From NCBI GenBank assembly GCA_003024985.2, contig PXIH01S0001193.1: 11,412 bases of DNA; one strand, given 5' to 3'. The notes below the pieces were generated by a model that saw only the letters and a program-made list of their open reading frames with translations, was not told the DNA's origin and made no database searches. The stretch comes from Euperipatoides rowelli. Its lineage: Eukaryota > Onychophora > Udeonychophora > Euonychophora > Peripatopsidae. Each line of letters begins with the position of its first letter. Within the stretch, counting starts at the first letter, position 1. A program made the position numbers and the translations under genes. This document shows positions 1 through 8,525 of the stretch, piece after piece.

Positions 1-1
1 T

Positions 2-124
2 GGTGCTGTAGAAGCCAAATTCTCTGAATTCAGTGGAGTGGAAAAGGTTAAAGTTCAGATAATTAAGGAATTAGCAAATATTAATTTAGATGATTGTTCC
101 AGCATATTGATGGATTTGAATTAA
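2..124 (+). CDS. 3' end of an unrecognised open frame (partial)
   Basis: Reading from base 2, forty sense codons run without a stop to TAA at 122-124, and the frame is open at the window edge. The peptide is hydrophilic and looks helical, with charged stretches such as VEKVKVQIIKEL and a tail ending SSILMDLN. Its lack of stops and its slightly higher G+C than the following AT-rich DNA are mildly in favour of real coding sequence. It could be a last exon or the end of a decayed transposon gene. I do not recognise the family. A 40-codon open frame is short enough to arise by chance. Confidence 0.3.
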   Translation, partial: GAVEAKFSEFSGVEKVKVQIIKELANINLDDCSSILMDLN

Positions 125-1529
125 GCTTTTATATTGACAAAATTAATATCTTCTTCAATAGAAACTTTCGTTTTTCTAAGAATATATTCCACAATAGCAT
201 CAAACAGATAACATTTGTAAGTATCCATTTTCGTAATGGAGAAAAAGGGAAAATCAGACTAAATACTTGTTTTAATCCATTTTGTTAACATAAATCTTTT
301 GTAAACAAAGTATTAATCATTTAGGAAATGAAATTAACCATTTTTGAGACTTAATATCACTAAAATATACATAAAATAACTAAATAAAATTAGACATAAT
401 ATTAATACATACTTTACCGGCCGCGTGCATATGCGGCTTTCGAGTGCACACATTTTTATGAAATATTCTTATATTTTAAAGACATCATCTAAAGTGCGCA
501 CATTTTTCAGAGTATTCCAATTGCTACAAGTATTTTACACATCAATGTGAAATATTTTAAATTTGAGATGTACAGTTTTTAGTGAAAAAAAAATGTTCAA
601 ATAATTTGTTTTTTTTAAAAAATAAGTGTGAAGTGTCATCAAAAGTTCTAAGAGCGGTATTTTGTCTAGGAAAAAAAAAAAAACTAATCTTGTGGAAGTT
701 GTGGGAAATAATAATGAAAAATCAAAATTATAATCTGTAGATTTAATATTAAATTTTGGTGTTGACTTAGGCTAACTTCTTTGGCTTTTACTCTAAGATT
801 TTTAATTCTTTCCATCAGATAATATATTATATTGATAAACCTCTTTTGAAATCAGTTTGCCAAAAGGTTGTCATAATTGAAATTATAATTGATCAAACAA
901 TATTTTTGTTAATTGGCCAATTCCTAGGTCAGAACAATTTTCAATTGCAGTTAATAAAGAGTTAAAAATCATTGACAGTATTCTAGACAAATGAATAATG
1001 TACACTATTTGCTTTGGAGAAGGGATATTTTTTTCATAAAATTGAAAATTAATTGCTAGAGTTTATAATTTGGTTACAAAAAGTAATCCAAATTGAAACT
1101 TGCAATTTAAAATATTTATCAAGCTTTAATAATTTGATGATGTTGACAAGAAAAAAGATTTAAAAAAGAAAAACTACATAATTTTTAAATGATTAAAACA
1201 GATTGCTTTTTTATTCTATTTTTAAAAAGAAGAAAATGTGATAAAAAATATACTTTTCTCTGGTGAATTTATGTATAGAAATTAATATTTTCTAGAATTT
1301 CATATTTGATATAATTGAATTTTACCACTCTGTCATAGTACAGTTTTTAATTATTATCTAATAGAGTGTGCCCAAATTGCCTGGCATAAAGGTTACTACA
1401 GGGTCCACAAACTGAAACATAAACTGATACACAGTATGCATTAAAAAAAAAAATTAGTGGAAACAAAAGAAAAAATTGTAATAGGACTTTTGATAGCTAT
1501 CGATTTTAACTTCTCGTAATAGGCTACTC
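125..1529. other. AT-rich non-coding stretch
   Basis: No coding frame or RNA gene is recognised here. The sequence is dominated by A and T runs, including a 13-base A tract at 671-683. The exception is a small CpG-bearing patch around 417-450, listed separately. Bases 1370-1440 are less AT-biased but give no recognisable protein in any frame I read. They could be the tail of the repeat remnant that begins at about 1530. Confidence 0.6.
417..507. repeat. CpG-rich mini-palindrome plus a twice-repeated 14-mer
   Basis: In an otherwise AT-rich stretch, bases 417-442 hold five CpG dinucleotides. A 5-bp perfect stem pairs GCCGC (420-424) with GCGGC (433-437), and an overlapping 8-bp palindrome GCATATGC lies at 427-434. 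Immediately after, the 14-mer GTGC[A/G]CACATTTTT occurs at 444-457 and again at 494-507, exactly 50 bases apart with one difference. This could be the end of an old transposable element or a local duplication. No function is assigned. Confidence 0.5.
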
Positions 1530-2955
1530 AGTGTATTATTCTCTAGGCAAGAAAGAATACAATTGTGGACATTGCATTTTGCTTTCTGTTACTTTTAGGA
1601 CAACTTGTTGGATTGTAAGTTGTGTCAGCAGACTGAGTTTGTATATCTTTTTGTTGTGTTTGCTCCTGCTCTTTTTGATCTTATCAATCTTTTGGCGCTG
1701 TTTCAAAGTATCAATCAAATAGGAGATGAATATTTGAATTTAGAAGATGTTTTTTCCACAAAACTATTGAAGCTGTCCACATAGTCCTTTACTGCTCCAT
1801 TTGTTGGCCAAGGATCTACCCACATAATAGCACAACCATCAAGGAATACCTCATCTAATTCTGAGAGAACCTCTGTGAATGTTCAACACTTAGAATAGGT
1901 TTCATTTTTTACTTATTTGTACTTCTCATTTCTCCGTTGTCTGTGAATAGAGCTGTAGATACTGATGCAAGTAAATAGACTTTTGATATCAAAGTCAGGA
2001 GTAAGTAACATACCTATAACCTAAATATACTCTTGTATAGATGAGCATAGAATCTACAATGGTCACATTTGCTGGTTTCATTTTCTTCTTCAAATTGACT
2101 TTCTTGCTCTATCATTGCATTTTTGTTTGTACTTATTCTATATTGGTCTTTAAGAGGTTTGAATGATTTGCATTCTGAAAGGATCTTAGCTGATGTTTGA
2201 TCAATGAATGATGTACCATATCTTCATTGTCTTAACAATACAAAGGTCATCGGCTGTATTGTGATGAAACATTAATATACTAGCCACCCGAACATCAAAC
2301 AGCATTACAATTTCATCTCTAAAATGTCAAGTATCTTGTCATTGACATACCTTTGTTGAAAATGTCCATTTTTAGTACAAAGTTTTTGAATCGTAATGGA
2401 ATTCCATTGTTTAGATTTATCTCAACTCATCTCAAATTTTCCTTTTTATGTTTACTACCTGCCTCAACAACTCCAGACTGTATATTAGGTTTACCCATGA
2501 ATAATTTTCTACAATCATTATGATACCTGCCCTCAGCTGCATGAAGATTACTTACAGCACCTGAAATGTGAACTCAAACTTTATTAGCCCATTCATCTTT
2601 TCTGTGTACACACATCCAAAATTATGTCCCTGAATGTTTGGGTTCCTGGTCGATGGTCATCAGTTGTGCACAATTTAGAGAGACTCCAACATTCAGGATT
2701 TTTTTTTTGTCTACTTCAAGAATGCACTCTTCCCCACAGAATAAGCAGTGCTCCTTAAAATTAAATTTTGACAAATCAGATCTATGAATAAGCTTTACAG
2801 GAAATGATGGTATCTAATTTGAGTGTAAATTATTCTTTTTTAAGTATTTAAATTGTGTTCCTTAAAGATGTATATGAAGATACACACGATTTATGACATT
2901 TCAGATGTAATTCTTGATTTTCACTTAAGTTTTCTTCCAGTAATACATGAAGATT
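1530..2955 (-). pseudogene. Decayed copy of an unnamed Cys/His-motif repeat protein
   Basis: Read on the minus strand from 2952 down, a series of conserved-looking blocks appears. First, 34 stop-free codons (2851-2952) contain CHKSC and SSYTS. Next comes CLFCGEEC (2724-2747), a likely metal-binding knuckle, then RKDEWANKV (about 2577-2606). LHAAEGRYHNDC follows, with its YHNDC at 2511-2525. A 55-codon open stretch (1715-1882) contains DGCAIMW and WPTNGAVKDYVD. In another frame is IHLLFD, a stop, then YFE (1701-1733), and lastly KLSLLTQL and VVLKVTESK (within 1536-1650). Several in-frame stops (for example after HSGT and after NKV) and at least three frame changes show it is dead. From memory, this order of motifs matches an uncharacterised protein common in invertebrate predicted proteomes (CxFCGxxC, then LHAAxxxYHxxC, then DGCxxxWxxxWPxNGxVxDxVD, then LxFDRYxxxS, then TPLP..VL.VTxNK). 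That family assignment is recollection, not a search. Its biochemical role is unknown to me. Confidence 0.6.
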
Positions 2956-4240
2956 GCTGTTCTTTGTTTACTTGCATAATAATAGGCTGTATTCTTTTTG
3001 ACCCGATTGTTAAAAACATACTTGAAACAGAGTTACACGCCTAAGTATCTTTGAACAAACACACATCCATCTTTGCTAGTACTGGCTTTTTTCAACATTC
3101 ATTCTGCAACAAAAGAAAAATTATGAAATTGTTAATGCAGCATGTTGAAAAATAAATAATCTAATAATAATGCTATTTACAATTTAAAAAAAATTAATGA
3201 AAGTTTTCTTAAATTAAAAACAGACCTTTTGAACCAAAAATCAAAGTAAACACTTTTATAAAGAGCAGATTTAATGTAAATTAATACTGCAGTTTAGCCG
3301 TTTTGAAAACATTGTGTAACTCAAAATGCTCAAACATGCTGAGCTTTCACCCAGCATATTTGGATTCTACATACAAAGAACAACCAGAACCAACCAAAAA
3401 AATTGGATGTACATTGTACAGTGTACACCCATGAAAGGTCTAACTCTGATTCTGATAGAATAACAGACAGGCCTTCTCCCAAATATTTGTCATCAAACTT
3501 TGTTAGGATTCGGAAGCAATATCAATAGTTAATGGATAATATTTATACAAGGGAACCTGTAAAAGTTAAAATACAAATTGATTTCCTCATTTACTTACAA
3601 ATAGATATACCAATTCTTCATTGGGTCCTTTTATTGAAAGAATACTAAAATAAATTATTAATTTATACTCAATACCTGGATTAATAAGTTATATATACAA
3701 GCTGTTGAATTATGCTTTGGCAACAAAAGACTTTCACTAATAGATTCAAATAGTAATTGAAACTAGTTATCCTTTTTGTGACAAGATGGAGTCAATTATT
3801 CACCTATTTTTTTTAATGTAAATATTTTCAAAATGTGAGAAACTATATTTGTGACATATTCAATATGTTATTTTCAATACTAATTTGGAAAATCTCTGTA
3901 CATTTCTTATTTCCAACAAACCCTTTATTAAACCAATATTAATAAACCTACACGAATCTTGGAGACTCAGAAATACAATAATTTTTAAACAAATAGATCT
4001 TCAATTTGAGCCTCTTAATTTTATTATATATAGAGAGACTCAAAGATATCTACTATATAGTGATACAATATTTATGCCATTTGATAGTTATATTCAAATA
4101 AGGAATAATCGGAGCTTCAACCAATCACTTAAAAATTATACTCCAATACCTAAACAAATATACTTTAAAACCGCATCTTATCAGAAAAATAATTAATACC
4201 TCTTTAAAAAATTTAAACTTTTTAGTTGAATTATTCATAG
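2956..4240. other. AT-rich non-coding stretch
   Basis: No gene is supported. A 103-codon open frame on the plus strand (3885-4196, first codon TTG) shows no recognisable motif and is about the length expected by chance in DNA this AT-rich. Three TGTACA sites at 3408-3427 and a short stem (ATGCTG with CAGCAT, around 3336-3357) are the only local structures seen. The first 100 bases (2956-3060) may belong to the protein remnant on the minus strand, but I could not follow the frame there. Confidence 0.55.
3408..3427. repeat. Three TGTACA palindromes at 7-bp spacing
   Basis: TGTACA begins at 3408, 3415 and 3422, separated by single T and G bases. Each hexamer is its own reverse complement, so the array is a 7-bp tandem repeat made of small palindromes. 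It may be a chance product or a small tandem duplication. No binding protein is inferred. Confidence 0.6.
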
Positions 4241-4261
4241 GTAAAGTCAAGGGTGTACGGT

Positions 4262-4461
4262 GGGGGGGGGGGGGGGGGGGTTTCAAATCCTCAAAACTTA
4301 TCAAAAGGTAACAAAACATCCTATCAACCAAAAAAAAGCTTCTCAAATTCTACCAAAAGGTATCAAAATGTCCTGTCAACAACAACAACAACAACAAAAA
4401 AGCCTCTCAAAATCAATCTAACAAAAACATAACTTGTAAGACCAATAGACCCCCCCCCCCC
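4262..4461. repeat. G19 run, diverged tandem repeat with (AAC)n, then C12 run
   Basis: A run of 19 G (4262-4280) opens the block and a run of 12 C (4450-4461) closes it. Between them a repeat starting CTCAAA occurs at 4290, 4342 and, partially, 4406. The first two units share the order CTCAAA, CAAAAGGTA, TCCTRTCAAC, an A run and GC. Unit spacing is 52 then 64 bases, and the longer unit carries an expanded (AAC)n tract at about 4378-4396. The G and C runs are on the same strand and could pair with each other across the loop. The G run could also form a quadruplex. Long homopolymers are error-prone in sequencing, so exact lengths are uncertain. Confidence 0.65.
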
Positions 4462-4585
4462 TGAAAAAATTCAACCATATGCCTTTGGGTACATACAGTA
4501 TAATAAATAACTTAGATTAAATTGAAAATCGTTTTCTATTTCTTGTTTATTATCTTATTACAGTAAACTAAACTTTTTGTTTATA

Positions 4586-4746
4586 AAATTGTAATTATTT
4601 CATTAATTACAATTTCATTTATAGGGTCTATTATTTTTTATTGTTATACCATTTGTAATCTCCTTAACCCCAACTCTTCTTTAAAAATTTAAAGGAGAGT
4701 AGATTCCTTTATGATTGTGTTCTAATCAATACCTTAATAAAGGAAT
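4586..4746. repeat. Cluster of three AT-rich stem-loops
   Basis: Three inverted repeats lie within 161 bases. The first has a perfect 12-bp stem (4586-4597 with 4604-4615) around a 6-base loop. The second (4673-4685 with 4688-4700) has a 13-position stem with one T-G wobble and a 2-base spacer. The third is a 9-bp perfect stem, ATTCCTTTA (4704-4712) with TAAAGGAAT (4738-4746). AT-rich DNA forms some inverted repeats by chance, but three this close are notable. They may mark an old foldback or MITE-like insertion. Confidence 0.5.
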
Positions 4747-4907
4747 ATTACTTTCAAATTCTTTTAACTATGTTATTTTTAATATTTCAATAAGGAATTT
4801 ATCCCTAATTTTAATCTTAATTGCATTAATTAATTTTTTTAATTATTTAAATTAAGTTCAATTTAACATAATCTTCTAAGTGAAAATTTATAATTTTAAT
4901 TAAATAA

Positions 4908-4926
4908 TTTTTTATTTATTTATTTA
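4908..4926. repeat. Short (TTTA)n microsatellite
   Basis: A T run passes into about four consecutive TTTA units, ending before ATGATGGG. It is an ordinary simple repeat. Confidence 0.6.
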
Positions 4927-5256
4927 TGATGGGAATAAATAAGCAAATGTGCTTTTCAACCCTACAAGTTTATAATAATAAATTATATAGACACAAGGGA
5001 TTAATTAATATCATAATACAAAAATATTATCATTCACAAAATCATCTATAAAAATTTACATAATTTTAACAATATGAAATAACTATATAAATACTATATT
5101 AGTGTTAATAAGTCAAATATCAGATAAATCTAAATACATATTAAAAATGACAATAAATAACTTTTAATAAATTAAATTTAAAAAAAAATAATGATACTGG
5201 AGAGATTATACATAAGGTGACCATTGTTAATTATAGTAAATTGTGACTTTCAGTTT

Positions 5257-7149
5257 TCAAATCATGCCCAGGAAAGTATTGTTAGATTTCAAATAACGGT
5301 TGAGCGAAAGTTTAAAATTATGATCGGTAAGAGAGTTGAATAATGTTTAGGAAAAGTTGTTCAGAGATAATATGGTTACCAAAAACATTATATCGTATTA
5401 TGAGTGAGAGGTCTATATAGTTTAAATCTATGAACTCTCAGTTGTATAGATGTATTAAAAGTAAACATACCATTTCTATTGTCATTTATCACTATGAGTT
5501 TGAAGGCATATAAGATATCGCCTCGAAATAGACATTGTTGAGGGGTGAAGGCATTAAATTCCAAAAGTAAGGATAATCTTTTATGATAGCTATGATTGTA
5601 ATACCCTTTAATTAATTTTGTAAATTTTCTGAAAGTTTTATTGAGGGCATCATAGTCTTTTTTATTTCTAATGTAATAAATTTGGTGACAGTAATCCAAT
5701 GAAGGTTGTACTTATGTTTGATAGACGGTGGCAAATAGTTCAGGTGACATTGTGCCTAGAGTTCTAAAAATCATGGCCAACTTCCTTGCCATCTTACTAA
5801 CAAAATTATTAGCATGTAAATGAAACACCAATCTGCTGTCAAAAGTTATGCTGAGGTCCAAGTGAAAGTTTGTTGAATTTAATAATTGACTATTTAAATG
5901 TAAAGAAAAATAAATTTTCTTGCCAATATTCGAAACCACTGCTTTTTCATGATTTATTAACGGAGAATTTTGGTCAATTTAACAAAACTATCTAGGTCTT
6001 CTTGAAGAATTTTAATATCATGAGGGGATCGAATAACTCTAGACAGTTTGAAGTCATCTGCATATTAAATCAAAAAGAATTGGACACTGACAAAAGCATC
6101 TGCTGTATAAAAATTAAATAATGGTGCCGCCAGGACGGTGCCCTGAAGGAGTCCATATGAAGTAGGCTACTGAACTTTTGGGACATGTCATTGTTAACCT
6201 TTACCACTTATTGTTTGTTTGTCAAAAAGGAGAAAATCCATTTAACCAAACTAGGATTGTAATTTAGTGATAACAGCTTGTCGCATAGCTGAACTGGAGG
6301 AACTAGGTCAAAGGCCCTTGGCATGTCCAAATATACAGTTATAATTGGAAAGCCATTGTCCATGACCTTCAACCAACATGACATCATAGTCATTAAGTTA
6401 TTCATTGTGCCGAGACCAGGTCGATAGCCATATTGATATGGAGATAGAAATGCAGATTATTAGTCTGTATATTCAAATTTTCTGAATGACTCGCTCCGCT
6501 AACTTACTGGTTATGTTGGTGAGGACTATTGGGCGATAATTTGTTGGAGATGATCGATTGCTTTTTTTGTAAGTAGGGATTATTATAGACGACCTCGACG
6601 ATTCAGGAACGACTCCAAATTTCATAGAATTGGAAATGGTCTGATATAGTAAATCTTCAAAAAATGTCTGATGCTGCTTAATTAAATAATAAGAGGTATT
6701 GTCTGAGCCTCTAGTTTTTGTGATCTTTGAAGAAGAAATTAAATTAGATATTTATAATCTAGTTAAAGGTTCCACTGAATGCATAAAATCTGAAGCATTA
6801 CTTGAAAATCTTGTATAAAAATTAAAATTAGTTGAAAAATCAATTTTTGGAATGGAAGTCAAATAATAATCTCTAAAGGCATTGGCTATTTGAAGAGAAT
6901 CTTGAAAGGTTGTATTATTATGAGTCAATTTGTATTTTTTTTTTTGTCATAATTTTTCTTCTTATTATTCATTTTTTTTATATAAAATTGCTTTATCAGT
7001 AATAATCATTGAAGATAATTTAGAATCATATAACCTTTTTGAATTCCTAATTTCCAATGCAACTTTATTTATCTTCAATTTATATAAACGTAGTTTGTCA
7101 CTGAGGGATTTTGCATATAATACTGGAAAGCTTCTTTTTCTGTTTTTTC
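5257..7149 (-). pseudogene. LINE ORF2 remnant: linker, reverse transcriptase and C-terminal region
   Basis: After a basic linker, an almost open stretch (about 6455-6910, one stop) reads TKTRGSDNTSYYLIKQH, then FGVVPESSRSSIIIPTYKKS and NYRPIVLTNITSKLAERVI. These are the finger and early palm motifs of LINE reverse transcriptases. After a frame change come QYGYRPGLGT and VYLDMPRAFDLV (within 6208-6440); the latter holds the first catalytic aspartate. Next is LLQGTVLAAPLFNF (about 6109-6150), then YADD at 6053-6064, the catalytic pair, with a stop immediately before it. Then follow NSPLINHEKAVV, ITFDSRLVFHLHANN (5712-5939), SLDYCHQIYYIRNKKDYDAL and RKFTKLIKG (5388-5699). A final block, FNSLTDHNFKLSLNRYL, ends at TGA (5257-5259). 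Catalytic residues survive, but stops and at least five frame changes mean no protein can be made. Confidence 0.87.
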
Positions 7150-7965
7150 AATATTCTTAGTTGTGGGGTAAGCCATTCTGGAAGTTGAGTTTTTCTTTTT
7201 GAAAAGTAAGTCAAATAGGAATGTGTTGCTATAATTGAGTGAATCTGAGCTACTATATTTGCATAGTTATCCAAAAAATGAGCTTAAGAATGGCAATCAA
7301 TATCAACAATGATGCTAGTTAATGCTGTAGAAATATGTGACGTCCAATCTTTCATATACACTGATGGCCAATCCTGTTTATTTTGGCCAGTTGCTATCTC
7401 TATTTCTAATACAAGATGGTCACTGCGGCCAATCGTGGGTGTCCAAAAATATTTGAGCAGATATCTCTATCTTACACCAGGACCAGGTCAAGAAGAGAAA
7501 GATGTGTACCTCGAATTCTAGTCATAAATTTGACCATCTGGGATAGCCGACATATCAATATAATCCTCAAAAGCTCAGAGTCATATCTACCTTCACGGGT
7601 AGAGTAGCTAGGCCAATGTATATAAGGATCATTGATGTCTCCTAATATAATGGAACTTGCATGGAGTGTGTGCATATTATAAATCTAAGGCTTTAATTAG
7701 ATTGGACATTGCCTTGTCATTGTAATCATCAGGGTGACCAGGGACCACATATAATATACCCAACATTACAAGCACAGTGAAATATATATCATTCCTTATA
7801 TAGGCTGGCAGTTCACCACCACAGGAAAATAATCGGTCATAACGACAGAGTGTATGTCTTCATCTAGTGTATCTTCAGTCAGCCATGTCAATGGGCGATC
7901 TATTGATACATACATTTGGAGTTCCAATAATTTATTTTTCATTGAGTTAATTTAAGTATAGACTA
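7150..7965 (-). pseudogene. LINE ORF2 remnant: APE-type endonuclease domain
   Basis: This domain nicks target DNA to start reverse transcription. The start region reads INSMKNKLLELQ (about 7915-7950), typical of the beginning of ORF2. It is followed by LTWLTEDTLDED, with TWLTE at 7874-7888. A frame change leads to CGGELPAYIRND (about 7800-7835), and GDIN lies at 7631-7642 within SSIILGDINDPYIHW. TR...LSLLDLVLV follows (about 7475-7510), then PIGRSDHLVLE with the SDH triad at 7416-7424. GDxN and SDH are the expected active-site motifs. The metal-binding glutamate normally found in the ETWL box is leucine here, a likely disabling change. Frameshifts occur near 7835, between 7510 and 7440, and elsewhere. 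Confidence 0.8.
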
Positions 7966-8071
7966 TGTATTGCTATGTAACATTGGGAGATATTGAAGCT
8001 TGAGGAACAGTATTATTGTTTAATGAGTCTGAAACTGGAGGAACGATTTAATTAGTGGAAATATATTGTTA

Positions 8072-8520
8072 ATAACTATTCGTTTCAATTGTTTTAATAT
8101 TGCTAATAGAGTTATTATGAGAAGTTTTATTTACAAATTTGTTTGTAGGGTAATTTTGAGTATGAGGTTTAATATCCGAGCATTTAAATATAGCTTCCCT
8201 ATAAATAACCAAGACAGAGCGTCCCTGTTTTCTTAAATCAAGTAGGTCATCAAGCAGTTGCCTCTGTCTAGTTCTAGCATCTTAGCAAAATCAGGATTAT
8301 TTCTAAGTTTTGGATAATTATTATAAAAGGACCATTTGTATGTAATATTTGGAAAACTTATTATGAGGGGGCGAGCAGCTTGAACTTTTAACTTGCCCAT
8401 TCTTTGATAGGAAATCATGTTATGTATATTTTCCATTAATTTATTTCATCTTGAGTTTCAGGGAGGCCAAAAACTATAATGTCTTCACTTTTAAAACTTA
8501 GATTTTTTCACAGTCTTAAG
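8072..8520 (-). pseudogene. LINE ORF1 remnant, C-terminal nucleic-acid-binding part
   Basis: In LINEs the ORF1 protein binds the element RNA and acts as a chaperone. Here a block KSEDIIVFGLPETQDEI (about 8440-8500) is followed, after a frame change, by QRMGKLKVQAARPLIISF (within 8233-8436). After another frame change near 8280 comes ARTRQRQLLDDLLDLRKQGR, then SVLVIYREAIFKC. The motifs IVFGLPE, R(L/M)GK...RPL.V.F, RTRQR and G...VI are characteristic of this ORF1 domain in Jockey/CR1-type elements. The N-terminal half is missing. The frame runs into a stop at 8069-8071, but the same frame continues through further stops into the endonuclease. Confidence 0.75.
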
Positions 8521-8525
8521 AAAAG

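Larger units (their letters stand above)
4462..5189. other. AT-rich stretch with several inverted repeats
   Basis: No coding frame is supported. The first part contains the hairpin cluster at 4586-4746, and the middle contains a TTTA-type microsatellite at about 4908-4926. The remainder to 5189 is extremely A+T-rich. It may include the 3' flank or tail of the LINE that reads leftward from 8525. Confidence 0.55.
5190..8525 (-). mobile_element. 5'-truncated, inactivated LINE (non-LTR retrotransposon)
   Basis: Read on the minus strand from about 8525 to 5190, the order is an ORF1-type C-terminal domain, an APE-type endonuclease, a linker, a reverse transcriptase and a C-terminal thumb-like region. 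This is the order of a two-protein LINE that copies itself by target-primed reverse transcription. The motif set fits the Jockey/CR1 group broadly; I cannot fix the clade. The 5' part of ORF1 (coiled coil or zinc knuckles) and any 5' UTR are absent, as expected of a truncated insertion. The last recognisable coding codon is followed by TGA at 5257-5259, and the short remainder to about 5190 is AT-rich. No clear target-site duplication was found at either edge, so both boundaries are approximate. Many stops and frameshifts show the copy is old. Confidence 0.85.

Noticed and set aside
1531-1722. Plus-strand hydrophobic 63-codon frame resembling a membrane protein
   Set aside because: The opposite strand carries the better explanation (tail of the Cys/His-motif protein remnant). 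The apparent hydrophobicity comes from T-rich codons.
3885-4196. Plus-strand 103-codon open frame
   Set aside because: It starts at TTG, has no recognisable motif, and a frame of this length is about what chance allows in DNA with few G or C bases.
4125-4346. Minus-strand open frame with a proline run
   Set aside because: The proline run is simply the G19 tract read on the other strand, and the rest is low-complexity AT-rich sequence.
4240-4490. Possible MITE with ends near the G run and C run
   Set aside because: The sequences outside the G and C runs (GGGTGTACGG on the left, GGGTACAT on the right) do not form a convincing inverted pair, so only the tandem repeat and homopolymers are reported.
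6930-7160. Plus-strand 76-codon open frame
   Set aside because: It lies antisense to the linker of the LINE ORF2 on the minus strand and is rich in Phe, Leu and Ser from T-rich sequence.
7309-7607. Two overlapping plus-strand open frames
   Set aside because: Both are antisense shadows of the LINE endonuclease, whose SDH and GDIN motifs are on the minus strand.
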